Source: Gluconobacter thailandicus F149-1 = NBRC 100600 (lineage in GTDB: Bacteria; Pseudomonadota; Alphaproteobacteria; Acetobacterales; Acetobacteraceae). From it: a stretch of DNA of 64,000 bases. Below, piece by piece: positions 53,099-61,425 of the stretch. The first letter of the stretch is position 1; every line of letters starts with the position of its first letter. Both the position numbers and the translations under genes were made by a program. The notes under the pieces are model-generated. The model saw only the letters and a list, made by a program, of their open reading frames with translations, had not been told where the DNA came from and did no database searches. Location: positions 1-64,000 of the forward strand of contig NZ_BANH01000019.1 of the NCBI RefSeq assembly GCF_000964465.1. The letters are read 5' to 3'.

Positions 53099-54913
53099 TC
53101 AGGTTGCGCGGGGAAGCCGAACGACAAAGCAGGCGCCGGAAATTGCTCCCGAAGCGTCGAGAATGTTTTCAGCAAACAGGCTTCCACGCAGCGCGTGAAT
53201 GATCTGACGACTGATAGCCAGACCCAACCCGGAATGCTGACCGAAATGCTCGGTCTGCGGCCGCTCTGAATAGAAACGGTCAAAGATGCTGTCGAGCTTT
53301 CCAGGCGGAATTCCGGGCCCTTGGTCACTGATGGTGATTTCCACCACGCTGCCTGTTCCTGGACCACTCCCCGCAATGTCCCGTGCGCTGGCATGGAGGG
53401 CAATCACACCATTAGGCGGTGAAAACGAAACAGCATTACCGATGAGATTGCGCAGAACCTGAACCAGCCGGTCTTCCACCGCAAAAGCCCGAAGTGGCGG
53501 CTCCTGATCCCGAACATCAAGACGCAGGACCGGAGCATCATCCTTGCGTGTGGTCTGGTGCATTTCCGCCAGAATAGACAAAAGCGCGACGACAGAGACA
53601 GGCTCCGGTCGGACGCGAGACAGTTCGGCGTCAATGCGGCTGGCATCCGAAATGTCCGTAATCAGTCGATCAAGGCGTTTCACGTCGCTGTTAATGATTC
53701 CCAGCAGACGATCACGCCGTTCCGGAATCGCGATTCTTGGAAGCGTCTCAATCGCCGAACGGATCGACGACAGCGGGTTCTTGATCTCATGACTGACATC
53801 GGCGGCGAACCGCTCAATATCATCCATGCGTGCCCAAAGCGCGAGCGCACTGCCGCGCAGAGACCTTGCCAGAACGCCAATCTCGTCCCGTCGCGCCAGC
53901 AGACGCTCGGGGACCAGATCCTTACGCCCGTCAGATTCCCGCATTTCATGAGAAGCCCGAGCCAGTGTCAGCAACGGTCGAGCGATAGTCAGGGAGAGGT
54001 ACCAGGACAGCAGAATAGTGACGACGAGCGCTGCCAGCACCAGAGACAGAATGGATGAACGGACCGCAAACAACGACCGATCCACTTCCGGAGCATGCCG
54101 GGTCAGTTGGATCTCACCCACAGTCAGACCTTCATGCACCACCGGTTCAACAACCGTGACCACAAGCTGATGGTCTTTTGTGCGACGGATGAAGGGGGGA
54201 AGCTCCGACTGCGCCCGCAAGGGCTGCGCGTCATGAGGGCCATCGGTCGCTGAATCCGGCGTATCCAGCGTCACGATTCCCTCGCTGGACGTCAGCGGCA
54301 GCAGAGACAGCAGCCAATCGTAAAATGTCTCTAGCGCATTGTTCCGAGGGGGATGCCAGGGCAGACCATCCGATGCGGCATCCGGGATAATGGGTTTCGG
54401 GGGGTGTTTTGGCTCTGTCTGGCTATCCGCCACGAGCTTTCCATCCGGATCGAACAGCAGCGCATGAGCGTTCGGGCTTGGCTCGGTCAGACGCGCCAGC
54501 AATGGCCGCGCCTGCGAGGGATCAAGCACGAACTCTCCGCCAGGCGCCGGTTTTCCCCCGACTTTAGGCGCGGCAATGACAGCAGACTGACCCACAGCAG
54601 CCGCGTAAATATGTGCCTGCTCTCTCAGGGCGTTGACGTCTGTTTCCAGAAGACTGTTCTGAAACTGATCCAGAAACAGAAGCGTCACTGCCAGCAGAGC
54701 CAGCGGAAGGATATTCAGGAGAAGGATGCGTCCAAGGAGAGGAGACGCAAGTTTCCGCCGTGGATCAGGAGGGCCTTTTCGGGTGAACATCCTTTGCAGG
54801 GATTGCAGAAGTCCGCGCCGCGCTGCTGCGGCATGACGACGGTCACGCCCCTGCTCGAGACGGTCCGAATCAAGATCATAAGCGAGGGCGGAAGAAGGGT
54901 CTGCGTTACCCAC
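53099..54913 (-). CDS. chvG: Sensor histidine kinase ChvG/ExoS
   Basis: 604 residues: an N-terminal cytoplasmic arm, membrane helix about 63-85 (LLGRILLLNILPLALLAVTL), a periplasmic domain of roughly 190 residues, second helix near 290-312, HAMP, HisKA AADVSHEIKNPLSSIRSA, and HATPase with NLIGNAVSF, DQGPGIPPG and GQHSGLGLAIS. It follows chvI by 40 bases and sits beside the hprK-PTS block, the conserved alphaproteobacterial arrangement. ChvG responds to acid or envelope signals in Agrobacterium and Sinorhizobium. Confidence 0.92.
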   Translation of the reverse strand: MGNADPSSALAYDLDSDRLEQGRDRRHAAAARRGLLQSLQRMFTRKGPPDPRRKLASPLLGRILLLNILPLALLAVTLLFLDQFQNSLLETDVNALREQAHIYAAAVGQSAVIAAPKVGGKPAPGGEFVLDPSQARPLLARLTEPSPNAHALLFDPDGKLVADSQTEPKHPPKPIIPDAASDGLPWHPPRNNALETFYDWLLSLLPLTSSEGIVTLDTPDSATDGPHDAQPLRAQSELPPFIRRTKDHQLVVTVVEPVVHEGLTVGEIQLTRHAPEVDRSLFAVRSSILSLVLAALVVTILLSWYLSLTIARPLLTLARASHEMRESDGRKDLVPERLLARRDEIGVLARSLRGSALALWARMDDIERFAADVSHEIKNPLSSIRSAIETLPRIAIPERRDRLLGIINSDVKRLDRLITDISDASRIDAELSRVRPEPVSVVALLSILAEMHQTTRKDDAPVLRLDVRDQEPPLRAFAVEDRLVQVLRNLIGNAVSFSPPNGVIALHASARDIAGSGPGTGSVVEITISDQGPGIPPGKLDSIFDRFYSERPQTEHFGQHSGLGLAISRQIIHALRGSLFAENILDASGAISGACFVVRLPRAT

Positions 54914-54953
54914 GCGGCTTTTCCAACTGGCAAAAGGAAAGGATCACGCTGCG

Positions 54954-55724
54954 TCACTCATCCCGGTAACGATACCCGATGCCATAGAGGGTTTCGATCT
55001 GGTTGAAGCTGTCATCAACCTGACGGAACTTCTTGCGGACGCGTTTGATGTGACTGTCGATCGTCCGGTCATCAACGTAGATGTTGTCACCATACGCTGC
55101 GTCAATGAGCTGATCGCGGGACTTTACCATGCCGGGACGCATGGCCAGAGCCTTGACCAGAAGGAACTCCGTGACCGTCAGGGCAATGTCCTGTCCACCC
55201 CACAGGCACTGGTGCCGCGTTTCATCAAGGGAGAGCTGACCGCGCACGATGGCTGAACCAACGGCTGTTGCACCGGCGGCCTCAGCACGACTTGCATCCT
55301 GCCGACGCAGGAGTGCCCGAATCCGCTCAATGAGCAGCCGCTGGGAGAACGGCTTGGTGATGTAGTCATCCGCCCCCAACCGCAGCCCCATGAGCTGATC
55401 CAGCTCTTCGTCTTTCGACGTCAGGAAAATGACGGGCAGGTTTGACCGGGCACGAAGGCGCTGGAGAAGTTCCATGCCATCCATGCGCGGCATCTTCACA
55501 TCCAGTACAGCCAGGCTGACCGGGCGGCTGATGATTCCCTGAAGGGCACTTTCACCATCCGTATAGGTGTGAACGGTGAACCCTTCGGATTCGAGGGTCA
55601 TCTGGACGGAAGCAAGAATGTTCCGGTCATCATCCACCAGCGCAATAATCGGTGCCGTAGCTACGCCAGACGGGGTCTGGTTGCTGGCCGACTGGGGCGC
55701 GTAGGGAGTGTGTGGCGTCTCCAT
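54954..55724 (-). CDS. chvI: Response regulator ChvI
   Basis: 256 residues. The receiver (about 25-140) shows [10 protein letters not shown], phospho-Asp in [17 protein letters not shown] and Lys in [10 protein letters not shown]; the OmpR-type winged helix ends [20 protein letters not shown] and [10 protein letters not shown]. First gene of the chvI-chvG operon. In related bacteria ChvI controls exopolysaccharide, motility, acid response and envelope genes. Confidence 0.93.
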   Translation of the reverse strand: METPHTPYAPQSASNQTPSGVATAPIIALVDDDRNILASVQMTLESEGFTVHTYTDGESALQGIISRPVSLAVLDVKMPRMDGMELLQRLRARSNLPVIFLTSKDEELDQLMGLRLGADDYITKPFSQRLLIERIRALLRRQDASRAEAAGATAVGSAIVRGQLSLDETRHQCLWGGQDIALTVTEFLLVKALAMRPGMVKSRDQLIDAAYGDNIYVDDRTIDSHIKRVRKKFRQVDDSFNQIETLYGIGYRYRDE

Positions 55725-55826
55725 ATGGGGTCCGTCTGCTGAAATCTGATGCCAAGATTATCTATAACGCATGGCGCACCATGGCGGAAAATAGGCATTT
55801 CAATGACATCCTACCACGTTGCAACC

Positions 55827-55852
55827 CTTGTCTTTGAGACAATCCGCGTTAT
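55827..55852 (+). promoter_or_regulatory. Candidate heat-shock (sigma-32) promoter of grpE
   Basis: CTTG (55827-55830), 17 bases, then GTTAT (55848-55852) fits the alphaproteobacterial heat-shock pattern CTTG-N17/18-CYTAT except for one base. The grpE start is 57 bases downstream. Confidence 0.42.
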
Positions 55853-55865
55853 CTCCTGAAGAAGA

Positions 55866-55887
55866 ACGGGGCCACGGGATGGCCCGT
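55866..55887 (+). promoter_or_regulatory. Leader hairpin of grpE
   Basis: ACGGGGCCA and TGGCCCGT pair with one bulged G around a 5-base loop, in the presumed 5' leader between the promoter and the AAGG ribosome site. It does not cover the ribosome site. Confidence 0.35.
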
Positions 55888-55908
55888 CCCACAAGATAAG
55901 GTCGTGAC

Positions 55909-56538
55909 ATGCCAGACCAGAAGACTACGCCGGAAACAGTGAACGACGCGCCTGAGCAGGGCGTCGAGACACCCGGTATGAACGAAACCGGCGGCGAAAC
56001 GCTGGAAGAAACCACGCCAGAAGCGCGCATCGAGGCTCTTGAAGCTGAGGTTGCAGAGCTCAAGGATCGCTGGGTCCGCTCCGAAGCGGAAAATCAGAAC
56101 ATCCGCGCCCGCGCCAAGCGGGATGTGGAAGATGCGCGTCAGTATGCCATCCAGAAATTTGCCCGTGACGTTGTCGAGGCTGCTGAAAATCTTCAGCGTG
56201 GCCTTGCCTCCATTCCGGCAAAGACTGAAGGTGAAGACACCCTGATTACGAAGCTGCGTGAAGGGATTGAAGGCACGGAACGCTCCTTCATCAACATCCT
56301 GGAACGCCACGGCATCACCTGCGAGGATCCGACCGGCAAGCCGTTCGATGCCAATCTGCATCAGGCGATGGCGGAACAGCCTTCCGATCAGCATACGCCG
56401 GGCCACGTCATGCAGTCTTGGACGCCAGCATGGCTTCTCAAGGGCCGCCTGCTGAAGCCAGCCATGGTTGTGGTCGCCAAGGGAACACCAGAAGCCGATG
56501 CCGCCAAGGCTTCTCCGGGGCTCGATACCACGGTCTAA
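55909..56538 (+). CDS. grpE: Nucleotide exchange factor GrpE
   Basis: 209 residues. An acidic N terminus leads to the long coiled coil (IEALEAEVAELKDRWVRSEA, then NIRARAKRDVEDARQYAIQK) and the beta domain with GKPFDANLHQAMAEQPSDQH and the GRLLKPAMVVVAKG end. It speeds ADP release from DnaK. No hrcA or dnaK is adjacent, so it is a stand-alone heat-shock gene here with its own candidate promoter. Confidence 0.95.
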   Translation: MPDQKTTPETVNDAPEQGVETPGMNETGGETLEETTPEARIEALEAEVAELKDRWVRSEAENQNIRARAKRDVEDARQYAIQKFARDVVEAAENLQRGLASIPAKTEGEDTLITKLREGIEGTERSFINILERHGITCEDPTGKPFDANLHQAMAEQPSDQHTPGHVMQSWTPAWLLKGRLLKPAMVVVAKGTPEADAAKASPGLDTTV

Positions 56539-56633
56539 TTTTAAGACCCAATCCTGCTTCAAACAGGATTTCTTTTGCGGAACGTCAGCTCTGGCAGTTG
56601 GCGTTCCGTCAGACCCTGCTAGAAATCAGGGTC

Positions 56634-57542
56634 ATGAGTCGTATTCTCGTCATCAAGCTCGGTGCTCTGGGCGATTTCGTTCAGGCTTTCGGAGCCTTTG
56701 CTTCCATTCGGGCTGCGTTTCCGAATGATCATATCACGCTCCTGACCACGCCTCCCTTTGCGGAGCTTGCTCAGGCCGCGCCGTGGTTCGACGAGGTCAC
56801 GACAGACCGGCGCCCCTCCCTGAAACATCCGGTTGCCCTGTTCCGACTGTCGCGGACGTTGCATGGATTCGATCGTATTTTCGATCTTCAGACATCCGGT
56901 CGCTCAAAAACCTATTTCCGGCTTGCGGGCCGACCCAGAAACTGGTCTGGAATTTCCAGTGGCTGCTGTCACCCCCACGCCAACCCGTCCCGCAATGAGA
57001 TGCATACACTCGCACGTCTGGATGACCAGCTTCGCGCGGCAGGTGTAAAGCCACTCGATCGCACAGTACCCGAATGGCTTCGAGGGCACGGGCCAAAAAT
57101 TCAGGGACGGTATGTCGTTCTGGTTCCCGGTGCTGCGCCCCATCGTCCTCAGAAGCGCTGGCCTGTCACACGGTTTGCAGAAGTGGCCCAGACCCTGTTC
57201 CGACGCGGGATCACACCGATCATCGTGGGAAGCGCTACAGAAACCCCTCTGGCTGAGCAGATCCGTAGCCTCTGCCCACAGGCAGTAGACCTCACGGGAA
57301 AAACCAGCCTGATCGAACTGGGTGGCGTGCTTGACCGGGCAGAACAGGTTATTGGAAACGATACCGGGCCAATGCATCTGGCTGCTGCCATGGACAGGCC
57401 GATCATCGCCCTGTTTTCCGAGGACAGTGACCCTCGCCTGACGGCCCCGCTGGCACTAACTCCTGGGAGAACGACCATTCTGGACGTTCCGGATCTCGCA
57501 CTGTTGCCTGCATCCCGGATAGAGGCTCTACTCCCTGCATGA
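56634..57542 (+). CDS. Heptosyltransferase-type glycosyltransferase (family 9)
   Basis: 302 residues from ATG 56634; the open frame from 56418 overlaps grpE and is not used. GT9 features are the start MSRILVIKLGALGDFVQAF, VVLVPGAAPHRPQKRWPVTR in the middle and the nucleotide-sugar site VIGNDTGPMHLAAAM. Members add heptose or related sugars to the lipopolysaccharide core. The stop overlaps the next ATG by 4 bases. Confidence 0.9.
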   Translation: MSRILVIKLGALGDFVQAFGAFASIRAAFPNDHITLLTTPPFAELAQAAPWFDEVTTDRRPSLKHPVALFRLSRTLHGFDRIFDLQTSGRSKTYFRLAGRPRNWSGISSGCCHPHANPSRNEMHTLARLDDQLRAAGVKPLDRTVPEWLRGHGPKIQGRYVVLVPGAAPHRPQKRWPVTRFAEVAQTLFRRGITPIIVGSATETPLAEQIRSLCPQAVDLTGKTSLIELGGVLDRAEQVIGNDTGPMHLAAAMDRPIIALFSEDSDPRLTAPLALTPGRTTILDVPDLALLPASRIEALLPA

Positions 57543-58624
57543 CAGTTATCCGTTGCGTCACGATGCAGAAAAACGAGGCCACACTGCTTGAGCCGTGGAT
57601 CCTCTGGCATGGGGCCATTTTTGGTCTCTCCAATCTGACAGTTATCGACAACGGCTCTACTGACCCTCACGTCAAGGATGTGCAGAAGCGTTACGAAGCG
57701 CAGGGCGTCCAGATCATTCGCAAGTACCGGGCCCACAAGGATTTCCTGCGCAAAGGGGAAATCTTCACGGAGATCATCCGAGGCTGGGATGCCGAGAATG
57801 CCTGCGATTTCGCTCTCCCCATGGATTGCGATGAATTTCTTGCTTTCTTTCTGGATCGCCTCTCGGTAGATCCGGCCGAAATCCGGGCACAGTTCGAACT
57901 CCTGAAAGATGAACAGGCAACCCTGATTACGGACCGGCTGTTCCTGAACGTACCAGATGCGCCTAACTATTATCGCCCGCAATCCGTCCCACGGGCCTTA
58001 TTCAAGGCTCATACAATTGTCGGCCTGGACCGGGGCCTGCATGCACCCCAGACCATCTATCGGGAACGCTGCGTCCGGACGCCTTTCATACATATTCATC
58101 TGCATAACCGTCCGGATTATGAAGAAATCCGGCGTTACGCCCGGCAGAAGCTGTCTCATATCGCCGGTGCCATCCCTGGGGAGAAACCCAAGCCAGGTCA
58201 GATCACGCCAACAAACCCCAAGGAAGGCTATCACCTCCGATATTACTTTCAGGCCAGTCAGGAAGAATTCCTCCGAAGCTACCTGCACACACCTGATATC
58301 TATGCGCCGGTCATCGCAGAGCATTTCAAGGCGCTGGGCGTAGATCCCGCCCCCCTTCTTGGAGACAAAACCGCGCCACAGCTCCCGGCGCACATTCCAC
58401 AGAATTTTCTGGCACACCGGCGCCTTGGAGACGGATCACAGCACGAATACGTCCTGTTCGATCCACTGTTTTACGCTCATGAGAACGCGGATGTGGTGAA
58501 GGATGCGTTCTACGGCATCTGGCCCCTGATCCATTATATGGATGCCGGATGGCGCGAGGGCCGCCTTCCGAATGGCGCCGGACTGGCACCTTTTACCCTT
58601 CAGACAGCGACTAACGACCGATAA
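57539..58624 (+). CDS. Glycosyltransferase family 2-like protein with C-terminal HY-GW-EGR motif
   Basis: 361 residues. N-terminal GT-A-like domain: MTVIRCVTMQKNEATLLEPW, VIDNGSTD and a DXD-like LPMDCDEFL. The C terminus (about 310-350) has FDPLFYAHENADV...PLIHYMDAGWREGR, a short module also found at the ends of many capsule/polysaccharide glycosyltransferases. It is coupled to the heptosyltransferase gene (ATGA), so it probably modifies the same glycan, LPS core or a surface polysaccharide. Donor and acceptor unknown. Confidence 0.8.
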   Translation: MTVIRCVTMQKNEATLLEPWILWHGAIFGLSNLTVIDNGSTDPHVKDVQKRYEAQGVQIIRKYRAHKDFLRKGEIFTEIIRGWDAENACDFALPMDCDEFLAFFLDRLSVDPAEIRAQFELLKDEQATLITDRLFLNVPDAPNYYRPQSVPRALFKAHTIVGLDRGLHAPQTIYRERCVRTPFIHIHLHNRPDYEEIRRYARQKLSHIAGAIPGEKPKPGQITPTNPKEGYHLRYYFQASQEEFLRSYLHTPDIYAPVIAEHFKALGVDPAPLLGDKTAPQLPAHIPQNFLAHRRLGDGSQHEYVLFDPLFYAHENADVVKDAFYGIWPLIHYMDAGWREGRLPNGAGLAPFTLQTATNDR

Positions 58625-58692
58625 ATCCGCCTTCTCTCCGGTGCAGGGCTTGCGGCCCATGCCGGATTGGGGCCATTTACGCGTGTCTTTTT

Positions 58693-58712
58693 CCCGGCAG
58701 AGGGCTGCCGGG
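58693..58712 (+). promoter_or_regulatory. Leader hairpin before thrS
   Basis: A perfect 8-bp repeat CCCGGCAG-AGGG-CTGCCGGG lies 24 bases before the thrS ATG and just upstream of GAGGAG. No T-run follows, so it is not a terminator; a translational operator role is possible. Confidence 0.45.
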
Positions 58713-58735
58713 AGCCATCGCAGAGGAGCGATCCC

Positions 58736-60679
58736 ATGCCCGCCATCACACTCCCCGACGGAAGCGTCCGCACGTTCGACGGGACCGTGACGGGCACGAC
58801 TATCGCCGCCTCCATCGGTCCGGGGCTCGCAAAAGCCGCTCTGGCCATGGAGGTGAACGGCAAGCTCGTCGATCTCGCAACCGAGATTGCAGACGATGCG
58901 GCCGTCAAGTTCGTCACGAAGAAGGACGACGCCTCTCTTGAGATGATCCGCCATGACGCCGCCCATGTTCTGGCCGAAGCCGTGCAGTCGCTCTGGCCGG
59001 AAACACAGGTCACGATTGGCCCGAGCATCAAGGACGGCTTTTATTACGACTTCTCCCGCGAGAAGCCGTTTACGCCTGATGACTTCGAAGCCATCGAAGC
59101 CAGGATGCGCGAGATTGTGGCGGCCAACGCGCCTTTCACCCGTGAGGTGTGGGATCGTGACGAAGCCATCCGCTTCTTCGAAGAGAAGGGTGAGAACTTC
59201 AAGGCCGAGCTGATCCGCGACCTGCCGGAAGACGAGCAGATTTCGATCTACCGTCAGGGTGAATGGCTCGATCTCTGTCGCGGCCCGCATCTGCGCGGCA
59301 CGGCAGACGTCGGAACGGCGTTCAAGCTCATGCGCGTGGCGGGTGCCTACTGGCGCGGCGACCATCGCAACCCGATGCTGACCCGTATCTACGGCACGGC
59401 CTGGCGCGACAAAAAGGAGCTGGACGCTCATCTGATGCGCCTGGAGGAAGCCGAAAAACGCGATCATCGCCGCATTGGCCGTGAGATGGATCTTTTCCAT
59501 ATTCAGGAAGAAGCCGTGGGTCAGATCTTCTGGCACCATAAGGGCTGGCGTCTGTACACGGTCCTTCAGGACTACATGCGTCGCGCGCAGTCCCGGAACA
59601 ATTACGAAGAAGTCCGCACACCGCAGCTTGTTGACCGCGCACTCTGGGAAGCCTCCGGTCACTGGGACAAGTACCGCGAGAACATGTTCATTGCTCAGGT
59701 TGAGGATGAAGACAAAACCCTCGCCCTGAAGCCGATGAACTGCCCGTGCCATGTGCAGATCTTCCGCCATGGCCTGCGGTCTTACCGTGAGCTGCCGCTA
59801 CGTATGGCCGAGTTCGGCGCGTGCCATCGTTATGAACCTTCCGGCTCGCTGCATGGCATCATGCGTGTCCGTGGCTTCACGCAGGATGACGCCCACATCT
59901 TCTGCACAGACGACCAGATTGCGGATGAAACGGCAAAATTCGTGAAGATGCTGGCCGAGGTTTACACGGATCTGGGCTTCGAAAGCTTCCGCGTGAAGTT
60001 CTCGGACCGTCCGGAGACGCGTGCTGGTTCTGACGAAGTCTGGGATCGGGCAGAAGGCTCGCTCAAGAAGGCCTGCGAGATCGCTGGTGTTGAGTATGAG
60101 TACAACCCCGGCGAAGGCGCCTTCTACGGCCCGAAGCTGGAGTTCGTCCTGACCGATGCGATCGGTCGTGACTGGCAGTGCGGTACGCTTCAGGTGGACT
60201 ATGTTCTGCCGGAGCGCCTGGACGCGTCCTATATTGGCGAAGACAGCCAGCGTCACCGCCCGGTCATGCTGCACCGCGCTATCCTCGGCAGCTTTGAGCG
60301 CTTCATCGGCATTCTGATCGAGCAATATGCCGGCAAGTTCCCGCTCTGGCTGGCACCGACGCAGGTTGTCGTGGCTTCCATCGTTTCCGATGCTGCCGAT
60401 TACGCCACGGAGGTTGCCGCCAAGCTGAAAGCCGCAGGTCTTCAGGTTGAAACTGACGTGCGCAACGACAAGATCAACGCCAAGATCCGCGAACACAGCC
60501 TTGCCCGTGTTCCGGTTATTCTGGTCGTCGGACGTCGCGAAGCAGAAGAGCGCAAGGTCGCCATGCGCCGCCTTGGCGGGGCACAACAGGAAATCCTGGG
60601 ACTCGACGAGGCCGTCAAAACCCTGTCGACCGAGGCAACCCCGCCAGATATTGCACGCTTTTCGCAGGATTGCGCGTAA
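58736..60679 (+). CDS. thrS: Threonyl-tRNA synthetase
   Basis: 647 residues from ATG 58736 (GAGGAG upstream; the frame is open from 58667). Order: TGS domain ([16 protein letters not shown]), editing domain with [11 protein letters not shown] and the CRGPHL zinc-like site, class II catalytic core with motif 2 (PEF-type [20 protein letters not shown]), zinc ligand Cys in [10 protein letters not shown], and the anticodon domain with [18 protein letters not shown]. It stands before infC, as in many bacteria. Confidence 0.97.
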   Translation: MPAITLPDGSVRTFDGTVTGTTIAASIGPGLAKAALAMEVNGKLVDLATEIADDAAVKFVTKKDDASLEMIRHDAAHVLAEAVQSLWPETQVTIGPSIKDGFYYDFSREKPFTPDDFEAIEARMREIVAANAPFTREVWDRDEAIRFFEEKGENFKAELIRDLPEDEQISIYRQGEWLDLCRGPHLRGTADVGTAFKLMRVAGAYWRGDHRNPMLTRIYGTAWRDKKELDAHLMRLEEAEKRDHRRIGREMDLFHIQEEAVGQIFWHHKGWRLYTVLQDYMRRAQSRNNYEEVRTPQLVDRALWEASGHWDKYRENMFIAQVEDEDKTLALKPMNCPCHVQIFRHGLRSYRELPLRMAEFGACHRYEPSGSLHGIMRVRGFTQDDAHIFCTDDQIADETAKFVKMLAEVYTDLGFESFRVKFSDRPETRAGSDEVWDRAEGSLKKACEIAGVEYEYNPGEGAFYGPKLEFVLTDAIGRDWQCGTLQVDYVLPERLDASYIGEDSQRHRPVMLHRAILGSFERFIGILIEQYAGKFPLWLAPTQVVVASIVSDAADYATEVAAKLKAAGLQVETDVRNDKINAKIREHSLARVPVILVVGRREAEERKVAMRRLGGAQQEILGLDEAVKTLSTEATPPDIARFSQDCA

Positions 60680-60686
60680 TCCTCTT

Positions 60687-60779
60687 GCACCCGGAAGGGT
60701 GCGGGACTATGTGCAAAAGGAACGGGATCGGCAAAGACCGCATCCCGCTCTTCCTCGTGAAGAGTGGGACGTGATGTCC
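60687..60779 (+). promoter_or_regulatory. Run of four hairpins in the thrS-infC gap
   Basis: GCACCC-GGAA-GGGTGC (60687-60702), CGGGATCGG...CCGcATCCCG (60723-60747), CTCTTC-N5-GAAGAG (60748-60764) and GGAC-N5-GTCC (60767-60779) follow each other in a 139-base gap with no gene. None has a T-run, so a structured infC leader is the likely reading. Confidence 0.4.
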
Positions 60780-60807
60780 GGGCTGATCTCCGCATGAGAA
60801 TTACGAC

Positions 60808-60821
60808 AGGAGCTGACCATA
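60808..60821 (+). promoter_or_regulatory. infC ribosome site pointing to an AUA start
   Basis: AGGAG (60808-60812), a 6-base spacer and ATA (60819-60821) in frame with infC. The first ATG in frame is at 60834, 21 bases from AGGAG and with no other ribosome site. Confidence 0.65.
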
Positions 60822-61355
60822 GCTAGACCGCCGATGCAGGCCGCGCCCACCCGTGAGGGGCCGCGCGTCAACGAGGAAATCCGTGTTCCGCAGGTTCGTC
60901 TGATTGACGAAGAAGGCGAAATGCAAGGTGTCATGACGACCCGGGATGCCCTGATGCGTGCTTTCTCGGTTGGCCTTGACCTGCTGGAAATCAGCCCGAC
61001 CGCTGTTCCGCCTGTTGTGAAGATTCTGGACTACGGCAAGTTCAAGTACGAACAGCAGAAGAAGAAGAACGAAGCTCGCAAGAAACAGAAGGTCATTGAG
61101 ATCAAGGAAGTGAAGGTTCGTCCGGGTACGGGTGAGCATGACTTCCAGACCAAGCTCAAGGCCATCAATTCGTTCCTCGACGACGGCGACAAGGTGAAGG
61201 TTTCCCTGCGCTTCAAGGGCCGAGAAATGGCTCACCAGGAACTTGGCGCCAAGATGATGGAGCGTATCCGTCTCGAGGTTGAAGAAAAGGCCAAGGTCGA
61301 GCAGATGCCCCGTATGGAAAACCGCCAGATGCTGATGGTCATAGCTCCGCGCTAA
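60819..61355 (+). CDS. infC: Translation initiation factor IF-3, probable AUA start
   Basis: 178 residues if started at ATA 60819 (MARPPMQAAPTREGPRVNEE); 173 from ATG 60834. Both IF-3 domains are present: N-terminal EIRVPQVRLIDEEGEMQGVM and ALMRAFSVGLDLLEIS, linker KYEQQKKKNEARKKQKV, and C-terminal KVKVSLRFKGREMAHQELG. IF-3 rejects non-standard start codons, and in E. coli its own AUU start gives autoregulation; an AUA here would work the same way. It is followed by a terminator, with no rpmI or rplT. Confidence 0.93.
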   Translation: MARPPMQAAPTREGPRVNEEIRVPQVRLIDEEGEMQGVMTTRDALMRAFSVGLDLLEISPTAVPPVVKILDYGKFKYEQQKKKNEARKKQKVIEIKEVKVRPGTGEHDFQTKLKAINSFLDDGDKVKVSLRFKGREMAHQELGAKMMERIRLEVEEKAKVEQMPRMENRQMLMVIAPR

Positions 61356-61380
61356 GACCCACATCCGTCTCGGAATCCAG

Positions 61381-61414
61381 AAAAAGCAGTCATCTTCGGG
61401 TGGCTGCTTTTTTT
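61381..61414. terminator. Rho-independent terminator after infC
   Basis: AAAAAGCAGTCA and TGGCTGCTTTTT pair with one G-T wobble around an 8-base loop, and seven T residues follow on the plus strand. The A-run on the left lets it also serve the convergent TPR-glycosyltransferase gene. Confidence 0.92.
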
Positions 61415-61425
61415 ATGTCCCGCGA

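Noticed and set aside
52925-53269. 114-codon open frame after the UrcA gene
   Set aside because: It has a hydrophobic start that resembles a signal peptide, but half of it is antisense to the conserved HATPase end of chvG and it lacks a ribosome site.
58436-59770. 444-codon open frame on the minus strand
   Set aside because: It is antisense to the glycosyltransferase and thrS genes and has no ribosome site or motif.
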